From assembly GCF_000243155.2 (NCBI RefSeq), contig NC_018017.1:2852001-2916000 (forward strand): a DNA stretch of 64,000 nucleotides, written 5' to 3'. This DNA comes from Desulfitobacterium dehalogenans ATCC 51507 (GTDB lineage Bacteria; Bacillota; Desulfitobacteriia; Desulfitobacteriales; Desulfitobacteriaceae). The notes beneath the pieces were generated by a model. It was given only the letters and a program-made list of their open reading frames with translations, did not search any database and was not told where the DNA came from. The position numbers were made by a program, and so were the translations under genes. The stretch's first letter is position 1. Every line of letters starts with the position of its first letter. Shown in pieces: positions 6,941-15,535 of this stretch.

Positions 6941-8200
6941 CTAGTCATTTATTAAAGCGTATTCTCCCGCTCCTCGGCCAGCCCGGTATCCCATGGCAAA
7001 AGCTGCTTGCAGATTATAGCCTCCTGTCACTCCATCCACATCCACTACTTCTCCGGCCCAATACAGACCCTTGACCTTTTTGGAAGCCATGGTCTTCGGA
7101 TCGATTTCTTTGACATCCACTCCTCCAGCCGTCACGATGGCTGCAGCTAGAGGTAAGGTCTCTTTGATGGATAAAGGGAGCTCTTGCAACAAATGCACCA
7201 GGTATTTTCTTTCTTCCCTATTGATACTATTGACCACTCTCTCAGGGGGGATTTTAGACAATTGGATGATTATGGGAATCAAGCTTTTAGGGAGGATCTC
7301 ATCCAGTGAGTTCTTGAATTGCTTATTTAAGTATTTCTTAAAATCTCTTTGTACCCTCTGATCCAATTGTTCTGCCGTCAAGGCAGGTTTGAGGTTGATA
7401 GTCAGGTGAACCTTTTCTCCGCGGGCCAATACTTCTCCCGCCCAGCGGCTCAAAGTAAGAATAATCGGGCCGGAGACACCGAAGTGAGTAAAAAGCATCT
7501 CTCCAAATTCTGTTTGCTGCTTTTTCCCGCTATACCACAAAGCGGCTTCCACATTCCTTAGGGAAAGCCCTTGAACCTGAGTCACCCAGTCTTCGTGAGT
7601 TCTCAACGGAACAAGAGATGGCCGCGGGGGGATAACCTTATGGCCTAGCTTATGAGCCATCTTGTAGCCATCTCCTGTGGAGCCTGTAGCTGGATAAGAA
7701 CCGCCCCCCGTACAGATGATCACCGACTTTCCTTCAAGGATTTTTCCATTGCCTAAACGCACACCCCAGACCTTCTCTTCACGAAGAAGTATCTCTTCCA
7801 CCGTTTGTCCGGTAGCCAACTCCACTCCCGCATCCATATTATACTTGAGCAAGGCCTCAACGATTTGCTCGGCATCATCAGAGATAGGGAATACTCGCCC
7901 TCCCCGTTCTATTTTGGTCTCAACACCATAATGGGAGAAGAAGTCGCGAAGTCTTACATTATCAAATTCTCTTAAGATCCCATGGAGAAAACGCCCATTG
8001 CCTGGGTAATTCCGGATAAAATCTCCCACATTCTCGGCATTGGTTAGGTTGCAACGTCCTTTACCCGAAATGGCGATTTTCCGTCCAGGGCGTTCTTTCT
8101 TTTCGATGAGCAGAACTTCAGCCCCCTTTAAGGCAGCTTGCCCCGCAGCCATAAGTCCGGCTGCTCCTGCTCCGACCACAATAACACGTTCTTCTTTCAT
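6941..8200 (-). CDS. BaiN/YhiN-type (HI0933 family) FAD-dependent oxidoreductase
   Basis: A 419-residue flavoprotein of the HI0933 family, which binds FAD and probably NAD(P)H; members include BaiN of bile-acid-metabolising clostridia, but most have unknown substrates. The FAD fold appears at the N-terminus (VIVVGAGAAGLMAA), with GRKIAISGKGRCNLTN near residue 40, the GGGSYPATGSTGDGY block near 165, and the C-terminal GLYWAGEVVDVDGVTGGYNLQ signature. The start at 8200 has AAGGAAGGA eleven bases upstream; the open frame to 8248 lacks a ribosome site. It is divergent from the small His/Cys-tailed gene and separated from it by a short promoter region. The family assignment is secure, the substrate unknown. 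Confidence 0.9.
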   Translation of the reverse strand: MKEERVIVVGAGAAGLMAAGQAALKGAEVLLIEKKERPGRKIAISGKGRCNLTNAENVGDFIRNYPGNGRFLHGILREFDNVRLRDFFSHYGVETKIERGGRVFPISDDAEQIVEALLKYNMDAGVELATGQTVEEILLREEKVWGVRLGNGKILEGKSVIICTGGGSYPATGSTGDGYKMAHKLGHKVIPPRPSLVPLRTHEDWVTQVQGLSLRNVEAALWYSGKKQQTEFGEMLFTHFGVSGPIILTLSRWAGEVLARGEKVHLTINLKPALTAEQLDQRVQRDFKKYLNKQFKNSLDEILPKSLIPIIIQLSKIPPERVVNSINREERKYLVHLLQELPLSIKETLPLAAAIVTAGGVDVKEIDPKTMASKKVKGLYWAGEVVDVDGVTGGYNLQAAFAMGYRAGRGAGEYALIND

Positions 8201-8265
8201 CTTTAATCCTTCCTTGAATCTCAATATCCTCTTTGACTGTACAAACATAAATTTGCTTAAAGTTT

Positions 8266-8294
8266 TTGTGATTATCGCATTCTTATGCTATATT
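8266..8294 (+). promoter_or_regulatory. Promoter of the small His/Cys-tailed gene
   Basis: TTGTGA (8266-8271) and TATATT (8289-8294) are 17 bases apart on the plus strand, 32 bases before the ATG. A GGGAGGAG ribosome site follows. Confidence 0.65.
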
Positions 8295-8325
8295 AGGTTT
8301 AAATTCAACTACGGGAGGAGTCACT

Positions 8326-8634
8326 ATGGAATTGGATCAAAAAACAACTTTATTAATACAAATATCTGCTGCCGCAGCTACGAATGCCCTGGCCAACCTT
8401 CGTTCAGCCGTTACGGATGCCAAAGCCTTAGGGGTACCTAATGAAACCCTGCGCCAAACCATCGAGCTGGCTTTGGAAGTTCAGCAACAGCCACTTTCTC
8501 ATACTCGGCATTTAACGAATCAACTCTTAAGGGAACCTGCGAAGAAAAAGTCCACCGGACAAGATGGCGCTTCCCCCGCTCTTCATGTGCACGGCCATAG
8601 CTGTGGCTGTGGCTGTAATCATCACAATCATTAA
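8326..8634 (+). CDS. Small alpha-helical protein with His/Cys-rich metal-binding-type tail
   Basis: A 102-residue protein. Residues 1-67 look all-helical, with an Ala-rich pattern (ISAAAATNALANL, then DAKALGVPNETLRQTIELALEVQQ) reminiscent of the helical AhpD/carboxymuconolactone decarboxylase family, but the Cys-x-x-Cys active site of that family is absent. The last 17 residues are HVHGHSCGCGCNHHNH-like, with seven His/Cys alternations that strongly suggest metal binding (inference). The GGGAGGAG ribosome site and upstream promoter support expression. A terminator follows. The function is unknown; a metal carrier or metal-sensing adaptor would fit the tail. Confidence 0.7.
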   Translation: MELDQKTTLLIQISAAAATNALANLRSAVTDAKALGVPNETLRQTIELALEVQQQPLSHTRHLTNQLLREPAKKKSTGQDGASPALHVHGHSCGCGCNHHNH

Positions 8635-8692
8635 TCACGAAAGAGTCTTCCCACTGTTGCCCTACCGAAAACGAAATCACTGATAGGCAGAG

Positions 8693-8715
8693 AAAACACG
8701 GCTTAGCCGTGTTTT
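8693..8715. terminator. Bidirectional intrinsic terminator
   Basis: AAAACACGGC-TTA-GCCGTGTTTT, a perfect 10-bp stem with T tracts in both directions, lies between the plus-strand small gene and the minus-strand polyferredoxin gene and can serve both. Confidence 0.88.
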
Positions 8716-8732
8716 CTATTTATTTTAGGAAT

Positions 8733-9773
8733 CTAAGAATTAAAGATGCTATCACTTGAGGAAGAAGCGCAAGCGACACACATCGGGGGTTCAGAATTAT
8801 CGAATACTTGCTTACCACAACGGGTACAATGCTTAGGACTTCCTTTATGGAGAAGAATTTTACCCGTGTAGTGACGATGAGACAGTTGCTTTTGCACAAA
8901 TTCCAGGGCCTTCGGGTTGCAAATATTGACACAGCGCTGACAGCGGACGCATTTATAAGGTTCATAAATAAGGGTTAGTTCCTCTCCATTTTCTCTCTTG
9001 GCAAGTGCTGTTTGGGGGCAGATGGCTGCACAAACCCCGCAGTTAGTACATTTATTTCCCACCTGCAAAGCAGGGATTGGGATCTTGTCCTGGGGACTTC
9101 CTTCCATCCGCCTTACTAATAATTGGCGCGTACGGGGGATTGGGTAGGCTTCATCAGCTGTCAACCCAGGTAATATGCTTTCGAGCTTCTCCCAACCTTT
9201 CTGCTTCCACCCTCTTTTTTCCGCCGGCTTTTTGGGTAGGGCAGCTCTGCTTTTTTGACCAATTCCTGGTGTTTCAGCTTCTTCTGGTTGGTCAGGACTT
9301 ACTTGGATGACTATCGGGGGATGATCCGGCCAATCCTCATGGATGGCTTTGAAGCTCTTCACACTTAAAGCACAGGCTCTTTTATCAGGGCACTCTGCAC
9401 ATTTCCCCGTATGGATGATAACCTTCTTCTCCTTCGCGGCGTGCATTAGGGTAAGCCACAGATCACCATCAATTATCCCCAAACAGGGGATCTCAAATCC
9501 TAAAGGTGCTGCCTGAGGACAATTGAGAGTAATCTCCTCACCTTCCTCAATGTAAGTATGCAGGAGGTCTGTCGAACGATCCACAAAGCCATCGCTAGGA
9601 CAAACGGCCATACACACCCCACATTCGGTACACTTTTTGGCATCAATTTCGCGATATTCCGAAATAGCCTGATGAGGGCAACCCTCTATACATAACCGAC
9701 AAGGCTTAGCATAGGGTTTTTTTGTATTTAAACAATTCTTATGATGATAGATCATTTGACATGTGTTTAGCAT
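8733..9773 (-). CDS. Multi-cluster 4Fe-4S ferredoxin-type protein
   Basis: A 346-residue soluble electron-transfer protein. Cysteine sets for two 2[4Fe-4S]-type modules are visible: near the N-terminus CRLCIEGCPHQA and CTECGVCMAVCP, and in the second half CTNCGVCAAICP and CVRCQRCVNICNPKA. Between them lies a Cys-poor domain with CAECPDKRAC. The C-terminus has a CxxC...CxxC knuckle (CTRCG ... CVAC), perhaps zinc or rubredoxin-like. The second cluster's last motif has CN in place of CP. GAGGTG precedes the ATG. It follows the two FadR-type regulators on the same strand but is separated by a terminator. Its redox partner is not evident; a link to lactate oxidation is suggested only by proximity. 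Confidence 0.8.
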   Translation of the reverse strand: MLNTCQMIYHHKNCLNTKKPYAKPCRLCIEGCPHQAISEYREIDAKKCTECGVCMAVCPSDGFVDRSTDLLHTYIEEGEEITLNCPQAAPLGFEIPCLGIIDGDLWLTLMHAAKEKKVIIHTGKCAECPDKRACALSVKSFKAIHEDWPDHPPIVIQVSPDQPEEAETPGIGQKSRAALPKKPAEKRGWKQKGWEKLESILPGLTADEAYPIPRTRQLLVRRMEGSPQDKIPIPALQVGNKCTNCGVCAAICPQTALAKRENGEELTLIYEPYKCVRCQRCVNICNPKALEFVQKQLSHRHYTGKILLHKGSPKHCTRCGKQVFDNSEPPMCVACASSSSDSIFNS

Positions 9774-9865
9774 CTACTTCACCTCTTAGAACAACGCTTG
9801 ATCTATTTTATCCTGCAAAAGCCCTAAAAAAATTTTCATCAAGCTTAGTATAAACGTTTTAACAG

Positions 9866-9901
9866 AGAAAAGAAAGGACAGAGCCCTTTTACGCTCTGTC
9901 C
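9866..9901 (-). terminator. Intrinsic terminator after the first FadR-type gene
   Basis: The stem GGACAGAGC / GCTCTGTCC with an 8-base loop is followed on the minus strand by TTTCTTTTCTC. It lies between the regulator stop and the ferredoxin gene. Confidence 0.75.
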
Positions 9902-9930
9902 CAATATTTTCATATCTTATCTAAAGCATA

Positions 9931-10668
9931 TCAATTTATAGATTTTGCTGCATTATTTTCTTCATCAAAGCCTTTTAAGATTTCTTCCTCGACCCCAGTA
10001 AGGTGGGCGAGCATAAAGTCCTTTGCTCCTTGTATATCCTTTGCCATAATAGCTTCATAAATCTTTTTATGCTCTTGAAAAAGAAGAGCAGGTGTATATT
10101 TTCCTTCATACAGCTTCGAACGACTCGTCTTAAGACTGTATTTCATAAGATCCGATATGGTGTCCATAAGCCGGATCATAATCTTATTCTTTGTTGCACG
10201 TGTAATAGCATAATGAAATCGATGGTCCGAGGAGCCATCGGAGGTTGGACTGTTTAAATCGTCTTGTAACCGCTCTAATGCCGCGGATAATTCTCTTAAA
10301 TCCTCTCCCTCGGCACGCTCAGCAGCCATCCCTACAGCTTGAACCTCAAGAATCTTACGAATCTCCAGCAATTCGAGCACTGTCCCCTTCTCCATGGTGA
10401 GCATCCATGCTAAAGGCGCAACCACCGATTCGGAACGCAATTTGCGGACGAAAGTTCCCTCACCGCTACGCACTTCAAGCAAGCCCATCAATTCTAATGC
10501 ACTTAGGGCTTCCCGAATCGAAGCGCGACTCACCTTTAATCGCTCCACCAGATCTCGCTCTGAAGGCAATCGATCGCCGGGTTTAAGCTCTCCACGAGCC
10601 ACCAGTTCACGAATTTGCTCCACGATTTCTTCATAAATTTTACGTGTCTTAATCGGTTTAAGCTCCAA
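9931..10668 (-). CDS. GntR-family regulator, FadR subfamily (LldR-like)
   Basis: A 245-residue DNA-binding regulator. The winged helix-turn-helix fills residues ~5-75, with ELKPGDRLPSERDL and VSRASIREALSALE, the classic GntR recognition region. The C-terminal FCD ligand-binding domain follows, with the metal-site His pattern in DHRFHYAITRAT and a later HLTGVEEE. The start codon is TTG at 10668 with GGAGAG upstream. It is a close paralogue of the gene at 10855-11574, and the two lie head-to-tail beside two lactate permeases. Control of lactate uptake, as by LldR, is the natural inference. No TGGTC-type operator was found at its own promoter. Confidence 0.9.
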   Translation of the reverse strand: MELKPIKTRKIYEEIVEQIRELVARGELKPGDRLPSERDLVERLKVSRASIREALSALELMGLLEVRSGEGTFVRKLRSESVVAPLAWMLTMEKGTVLELLEIRKILEVQAVGMAAERAEGEDLRELSAALERLQDDLNSPTSDGSSDHRFHYAITRATKNKIMIRLMDTISDLMKYSLKTSRSKLYEGKYTPALLFQEHKKIYEAIMAKDIQGAKDFMLAHLTGVEEEILKGFDEENNAAKSIN

Positions 10669-10789
10669 TGTTAACTCTCTCCTTAAGGATAGCCCTCAAT
10701 TCTCACTTAAGTTTATCACGAACAACTCTGCATTGACTAGCAATATTTCTGTCAATTAAAATAAATTACTCAATTCTGAACCTATAATT

Positions 10790-10834
10790 TAAATAAAATA
10801 AAAACTGACCACCCAAAAGATAAGGGATCAGCAT
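10790..10834 (-). terminator. Probable terminator after the second FadR-type gene
   Basis: The minus strand has an imperfect stem between CTGATCCC and GGGTGGTCAG, followed by TTTTTATTTTATTT. The pairing is interrupted, but the T-rich tract is long and the position just past the stop codon is right. Confidence 0.55.
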
Positions 10835-10854
10835 TACAACTTGGTCATACCATC

Positions 10855-11574
10855 CTAGACATTATTACTGGAGTAATAGCTCAAGAGCCGTTCTTCAACC
10901 CCCGCCAAATGCTCCAGCATATAATGACGAGCTTGTTCATCATTCTTTATCCGAATAGCATCTACGATGAGAACATGTTCCTTATATAAGATTTCAGGTG
11001 TAGCATGCTCTTCATAAAGGCGCACCCGACTGGCTTTTAAGGATTGATGCATGGTATCTGATATAGCATTCATAAGTCGGAGCAGGATTTTATTTTTGCT
11101 GGCTCTGGCTATGGCGTAATGAAAACGCAGATCCGCTTCTTCCCCCAATTGACCGGTTTGTACATCGTCATACATAGCTTTCAGGGCCTCTTCCAACTCA
11201 CTCAGATCGTCAGAAGCTGCTCTTTTGGCAGCTAAAGCCACGGTTTGGCCCTCCAACATTTTTCGAACTTCCAGTAATTCCAGAATAGTATCTTTCTCCA
11301 TACTCAAAACCCATGTTAAAGGTGTCACAATAGAATCTAAATTGATTTTCTTAATATAGGTTCCTTCTCCACTGCGAATCTCCAAAAGCCCCATCATTTC
11401 CAGTGCACTAAGGGCTTCTCGAACAGAAGCACGACTGACATTAAGGCGAACTGCCAAATCCCGCTCAGATGGCAAACGATCCCCCGGTTTTAGATCCCCT
11501 TTAACCACCAAAACCCTTATCTGCTCGATGATTTCTTCGTATATTTTCTTCGTTTTGATTGGTTTTAAATCCAT
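10855..11574 (-). CDS. GntR-family regulator, FadR subfamily (paralogue of the 9931 gene)
   Basis: A 239-residue regulator, nearly collinear with its neighbour at 9931-10668. It has the same MxLKPIKTxKIYEEI start, the same winged helix (GDRLPSERDLAVRLNVSRASVREALSALEMMGL), and the FCD domain with DLRFHYAIARAS. The ATG has GAGGAGGGT upstream. It lies directly downstream of the 11698 lactate permease; a 34-bp perfect palindrome fills the gap and could be a terminator or an operator. One of the two paralogues probably binds the triple operator at 13461-13526, but sequence alone does not say which. Confidence 0.9.
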   Translation of the reverse strand: MDLKPIKTKKIYEEIIEQIRVLVVKGDLKPGDRLPSERDLAVRLNVSRASVREALSALEMMGLLEIRSGEGTYIKKINLDSIVTPLTWVLSMEKDTILELLEVRKMLEGQTVALAAKRAASDDLSELEEALKAMYDDVQTGQLGEEADLRFHYAIARASKNKILLRLMNAISDTMHQSLKASRVRLYEEHATPEILYKEHVLIVDAIRIKNDEQARHYMLEHLAGVEERLLSYYSSNNV

Positions 11575-11599
11575 GATACCCTCCTCTATCTATATAGAA

Positions 11600-11633
11600 A
11601 GTAATGGGAAGTAGTTAACTACTTCCCATTACT
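11600..11633. repeat. 34-bp perfect palindrome upstream of the FadR-type gene
   Basis: AGTAATGGGAAGTAGTT and its exact complement meet without a loop. It ends 26 bases upstream of the regulator ATG and 64 bases after the permease stop. No T tract follows on the minus strand beyond TTTCT, so it is a weak terminator at best and might instead be a protein-binding site. Confidence 0.75.
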
Positions 11634-11697
11634 GATTCGTAATAATTTTAATATAACTTATTTGAAATAAGTTGTCCACTATATATACAATTCAATT

Positions 11698-13365
11698 TTA
11701 ATGAAGTAATGCGGCGGCATCAGCAATAACAGGGATCATGCCAGGCACCACATAGGCTTGCAGAACAATAATAACAATGACTGCTGCCAACATAATCAGC
11801 GAGTGTTTCACTGTGAATTTGAAGAGCTCGGACTCACGACCAACTAGAGACGTAGCCGCAGCCGCAACAGCAATGGATTGAGGAGAAATCATTTTACCTA
11901 CTACACCACCGGAGCTGTTCGCTGCAACGGTGAGCACTGGGTTCAGATTAAGTTGCTCAGCAGTAACTTGTTGTAATTTAGCAAAGAGAGCGTTAGCCGA
12001 TGTATCGGAACCGGTGAGGAATACACCTAACCAACCTAATACTGGGGAAAGAACAGGGAAGAGCAGGCCAGTGGATGCACAAACCAATCCTAATGTATAG
12101 GAAAGACCGGAATAGTTTGCCAGATAAGCAAATCCAAGTACTGCAGAGATGTTAATTACAGGAAATTTGAGCTGTTTCAAAGTGTCGATGAATACTTTTC
12201 CTGCAACAGAAGGTTTGATTCCGAGAACGAACATACTTATTATCGCAGAGATAAGAATTGCTGTACCACCAGCAGATAAGAAGTCCCATTTGAAGATTGC
12301 ATCATAGACAGTAGGTTTAGCAACGATAGGAGCTGCTTTGTAAATTAATCCATCAAGACCAGGCCATTTGAATTGGAGAATAAGGCCTAATTCTTTGGTG
12401 ATAAATGTTTTGAACGCTGGTGTACCCCAGATAGTAACCATAGCCGTGAGGATAAGGAATGGAGACCATGCTTTAAAGATTTGGCCACCGGAATACTTCT
12501 TGTATTCTGGTTCTTTGGTGTTTCTTTCATGAGGGAAACGCCATGTAGTTTTTGGCTTCCAAACTTTTAAGAAGAGTGTGGTAGCAATCAAGGAGAATAA
12601 GGAAGAAATAATATCTGGAAGATATGCACCCAAGTAGTTAGCAGACCACCATTGAGCTATTGCAAAGGAAGCACCTGTAACAAGAATCACTGGCCATATT
12701 TCTTTTGCGGCTTTCCAACCAGCCATTAATACAATGAGATAAAAAGGAATAACGACGGAGAGGAAAGGAAGCTGGCGACCTACCGCTTGGGAGATAACAA
12801 AGTCACCCATACCGGTTACAGCACCCGCTGTGATAATGGGGGCCCCGATAGCACCGAAAGCAACAGGAGCCGTGTTGGCAATCAAGCAAAGTCCGGCCGC
12901 CTTAATAGGATCAAAGCCAAGACCAATTAGAATAGCACCGGTAATAGCAACGGGTGCACCGAAACCTGCAGCACCTTCTAAGAACGCTCCAAAACAGAAC
13001 GCTACAATAAGAGCTTGAATACGACGGTCATCGGAAATGGAGGCAATAGAACTCTTAATAACTTCAAATTGACCCGAAACTACAGTCAAATTATATAAGA
13101 ACACTGCAGTAACAACAATCCAGGCAATTGGCCAGATTCCATAAATCATACCGTAGGCAGTCGCTGAAAGCGCCAGAGTAACCGGCATTTTATAAACAAT
13201 AATGACGTCCACGATGGTTATAGCAAGGGTAATCAGTCCTGCGACATACCCTTTCATTCCTTTTACCGCTAAAGCCCAAAATAAAAATACAATTGGAATT
13301 GAAACAGCAAGTGCAGTTAAGCCAAGGCTACCGCCAAGTGCTGCGTAATCCTGTGTCCATGGCAT
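11698..13365 (-). CDS. lctP: L-lactate permease (LctP family)
   Basis: A proton-coupled lactate (and glycolate) importer in the cytoplasmic membrane. The 555 residues form about 13 hydrophobic segments. Family landmarks are the N-terminal MPWTQDY, AFCFGAFLEGAAGFGAPVAI near residue 125, GAIGAPIITAG, the GSDTSANALFAKLQQ stretch near 450, and AANSSGGVVGKMISPQSIA near 485. The ATG at 13365 has AAAGGTGG upstream. It closely resembles the neighbouring gene at 13772, indicating tandem duplication. The 407-base upstream region carries three FadR/LldR-type operator sites. Its downstream neighbour is a FadR-type regulator. The import role is well known for the family; the substrate here is inferred. 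Confidence 0.95.
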   Translation of the reverse strand: MPWTQDYAALGGSLGLTALAVSIPIVFLFWALAVKGMKGYVAGLITLAITIVDVIIVYKMPVTLALSATAYGMIYGIWPIAWIVVTAVFLYNLTVVSGQFEVIKSSIASISDDRRIQALIVAFCFGAFLEGAAGFGAPVAITGAILIGLGFDPIKAAGLCLIANTAPVAFGAIGAPIITAGAVTGMGDFVISQAVGRQLPFLSVVIPFYLIVLMAGWKAAKEIWPVILVTGASFAIAQWWSANYLGAYLPDIISSLFSLIATTLFLKVWKPKTTWRFPHERNTKEPEYKKYSGGQIFKAWSPFLILTAMVTIWGTPAFKTFITKELGLILQFKWPGLDGLIYKAAPIVAKPTVYDAIFKWDFLSAGGTAILISAIISMFVLGIKPSVAGKVFIDTLKQLKFPVINISAVLGFAYLANYSGLSYTLGLVCASTGLLFPVLSPVLGWLGVFLTGSDTSANALFAKLQQVTAEQLNLNPVLTVAANSSGGVVGKMISPQSIAVAAAATSLVGRESELFKFTVKHSLIMLAAVIVIIVLQAYVVPGMIPVIADAAALLH

Positions 13366-13460
13366 GAGTTAATCCACCTTTCAAATTATGTGTCTTTTTT
13401 AATTTGATTTAAATATTCTTATTTTTTATAATGTTCTGTTTAATTCCTCCTATCATAGTA

Positions 13461-13526
13461 TGGTCAGGCCAACAAAGCCAATTATAATGGTCGGACCAAG
13501 TATTTTATGTAACTTTGGTCTGACCT
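13461..13526. promoter_or_regulatory. Three evenly spaced FadR/LldR-type operators
   Basis: TGGTCAGGCCA (13461-13471), TGGTCGGACCA (13488-13498) and TGGTCTGACCT (13516-13526) match the TGGTnnnACCA-type consensus of FadR-subfamily regulators. Centres are 27 and 28 bases apart. The region lies 95-160 bases upstream of the lctP start, and TATAAT- and TACTAT-like -10 boxes fall between the sites, so bound protein would block the promoter. I could not settle the exact promoter because the -35 boxes are weak. Confidence 0.78.
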
Positions 13527-13647
13527 CCAGTCGTAATTGTATGTTAAATTCACATCATTTGCAATAGAAAAGCAAGTAAAAGAATAAATTCACTTATTAT
13601 GTCGAATAGAATTTTAATTTTGAATTCAATATAAAATTCCCCAAACT

Positions 13648-13674
13648 AAAAGGAAGGAGATGCTCCCCTTCCCT
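13648..13674 (-). terminator. Terminator after the second lactate permease gene
   Basis: On the minus strand GGAAGGGGAG-CAT-CTCCTTCC is a G/C-rich stem with a two-base bulge, followed by TTTT. It is about 100 bases past the stop codon. The rest of the gap to the stop is AT-rich with no other signal seen. Confidence 0.65.
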
Positions 13675-13771
13675 CTAGATACTCTTGGTTTAATTATATA
13701 TAACATTTTTAAGAACTTGTTTAAGCTTTATCCTCTGAGAGATGGGGTCAAAACTCCACCTGAACTTTCCT

Positions 13772-15430
13772 TTATGGTCCTGCTGAAATTACGGGAATCA
13801 TTCCCGGAACCACGTAAGCCTGCAGGGTAATCATGATACAAATAACCAGCAAAAGGACTATGGAATGCTTCAGGGTAAACCGCAAAAGCTCCGACTCCCT
13901 CCCCACCAGGGATGTGGCTGCCGCCGCTACCGCAATGGATTGGGGAGAAATCATCTTGCCCACAACCCCGCCGGAGCTGTTGGCCGCCACGGTTAAGACC
14001 GGATTGACCCCAATCTGTTCGGCAGTAACCTGCTGCAATTTACCAAACAAAGCATTGGCAGAGGTATCCGATCCGGTAAGGAACACTGCCAGCCATCCTA
14101 ATACAGGAGACAAGAAGGGGAACAAAGAACCTGTCGAAGCAAAGAGCAGACCCAGGGTATAGGACAGCCCTGAATAGTTGGCTAAGTATGCGAACCCTAG
14201 AACAGCGGCAATGTTTATAATCGCAAAGATTAATTGCTTAATTGTCTTGACAAAGACTTTCCAAGCTCTTCCCGGGCTAACCCCGAGAATAAACATGGAG
14301 ATGATGGCGGAAATTAAAATGGCTGTCCCAGCGGCAGAAAACCAATCCCATTTATAAGCTGCCGCATAGACGGTCGGCTTGGCTACAATGGGAGCCGCCT
14401 TATAGACCAGCCCATCCAATCCCGGCCAATGCTGTATATTGATATAAAGCCCTGCATTGGTAGCCCAGTTCTTGAACCCAGGGGTTCCCCAAATCCCGAC
14501 CAAGACAGTGAGTATGGCAAAAGGCGACCAGGCTTTAATAATTTGCCCTGCGGTAAATCTTTGCGTAACCACGTTTTTTTCTTTACCTTCTTCATGAGGA
14601 AAGCGCCAGTTATTTTTAGGTTTCCATACACGCAAGAACAAGGTCAGGGCAATCAAGGAAAACAAAGAAGAGATAATATCCGGGAGATAGGCGCCCAGAT
14701 GGTTAGAAGACCACCACTGGGCAATGGCGAAGGATATCCCTGCCACAAGAGCTGCCGGAAGAACCTCCTTGGCTCCTTTCCAACCGGACATGAGCACAAT
14801 TAGATAGATAGGGATGATCACCGATAGGAAAGGAAGCTGACGTCCTATAGCCTGGGAAATGACAAAGTCCCCCATCCCGGTGACTGCACCCGCTGCGATA
14901 ATCGGTGCTCCAATGGCACCAAAGGCTACGGGTGCCGTATTGGCAATTAAGCAAATCCCTGCCGCATAGAGTGGATTAAAGCCTAAGCCGATCAGAATCG
15001 AGGCTGTGATAGCCACAGGGGCACCGAACCCGGCGGCTCCTTCTAAGAAAGCTCCAAAGCAGAACGCCACCAACAAGGCTTGAATCCGCCGGTCATCCGA
15101 AATTGCGGAAATGGAGCCTTTAATAACATCGAATTGGCCGGCCTCAACGGTTAGATTATATAAGAACACAGCGGTAACCACGATCCAGGAAATCGGCCAT
15201 AACCCATAAAGAATTCCATATAAGCTTGCCGAAAGAGCAATTGAGATAGGCATCTTGTAGACAAGGACAACTATGACAAGGGTAATGAGCAGAGTCGATA
15301 TACCCGCAATATGTCCTTTCATACGTTTAATGGCCAGTGCCCATAGGAGGAAAAAGATAGGAATTGAAACAACTAAAGCAGTAAGTGCTATACTTCCCCC
15401 TAATGCGGAATAGTTTTGAGTCCAAGGCAT
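13772..15430 (-). CDS. L-lactate permease (LctP family), second copy
   Basis: A 552-residue paralogue of the 11698 permease, similar along its whole length, with MPWTQNYSALGG, AFCFGAFLEGAAGFGAP, GAIGAPIIAAG, GSDTSANALFGKLQQ and AANSSGGVVGKMISPQS. I start it at 15430, where AGGTGG precedes the ATG by nine bases and where the paralogue also begins; the extra 18 codons to 15484 lack a ribosome site. Third positions are more GC-rich than in the first copy, so the duplication is not very recent or the two copies have different expression levels (inference). No TGGTC-type operator was found upstream, so the two copies may be regulated differently. Confidence 0.93.
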   Translation of the reverse strand: MPWTQNYSALGGSIALTALVVSIPIFFLLWALAIKRMKGHIAGISTLLITLVIVVLVYKMPISIALSASLYGILYGLWPISWIVVTAVFLYNLTVEAGQFDVIKGSISAISDDRRIQALLVAFCFGAFLEGAAGFGAPVAITASILIGLGFNPLYAAGICLIANTAPVAFGAIGAPIIAAGAVTGMGDFVISQAIGRQLPFLSVIIPIYLIVLMSGWKGAKEVLPAALVAGISFAIAQWWSSNHLGAYLPDIISSLFSLIALTLFLRVWKPKNNWRFPHEEGKEKNVVTQRFTAGQIIKAWSPFAILTVLVGIWGTPGFKNWATNAGLYINIQHWPGLDGLVYKAAPIVAKPTVYAAAYKWDWFSAAGTAILISAIISMFILGVSPGRAWKVFVKTIKQLIFAIINIAAVLGFAYLANYSGLSYTLGLLFASTGSLFPFLSPVLGWLAVFLTGSDTSANALFGKLQQVTAEQIGVNPVLTVAANSSGGVVGKMISPQSIAVAAAATSLVGRESELLRFTLKHSIVLLLVICIMITLQAYVVPGMIPVISAGP

Positions 15431-15535
15431 GAATAAATTCCACCTTTCTTTTTTGAGATTACTTGTTGAAAGAGTCATGCTCACGGGTTATTATTAGCAA
15501 TTTTTGAGAAAATATCATACATACCCCCTAAATGG

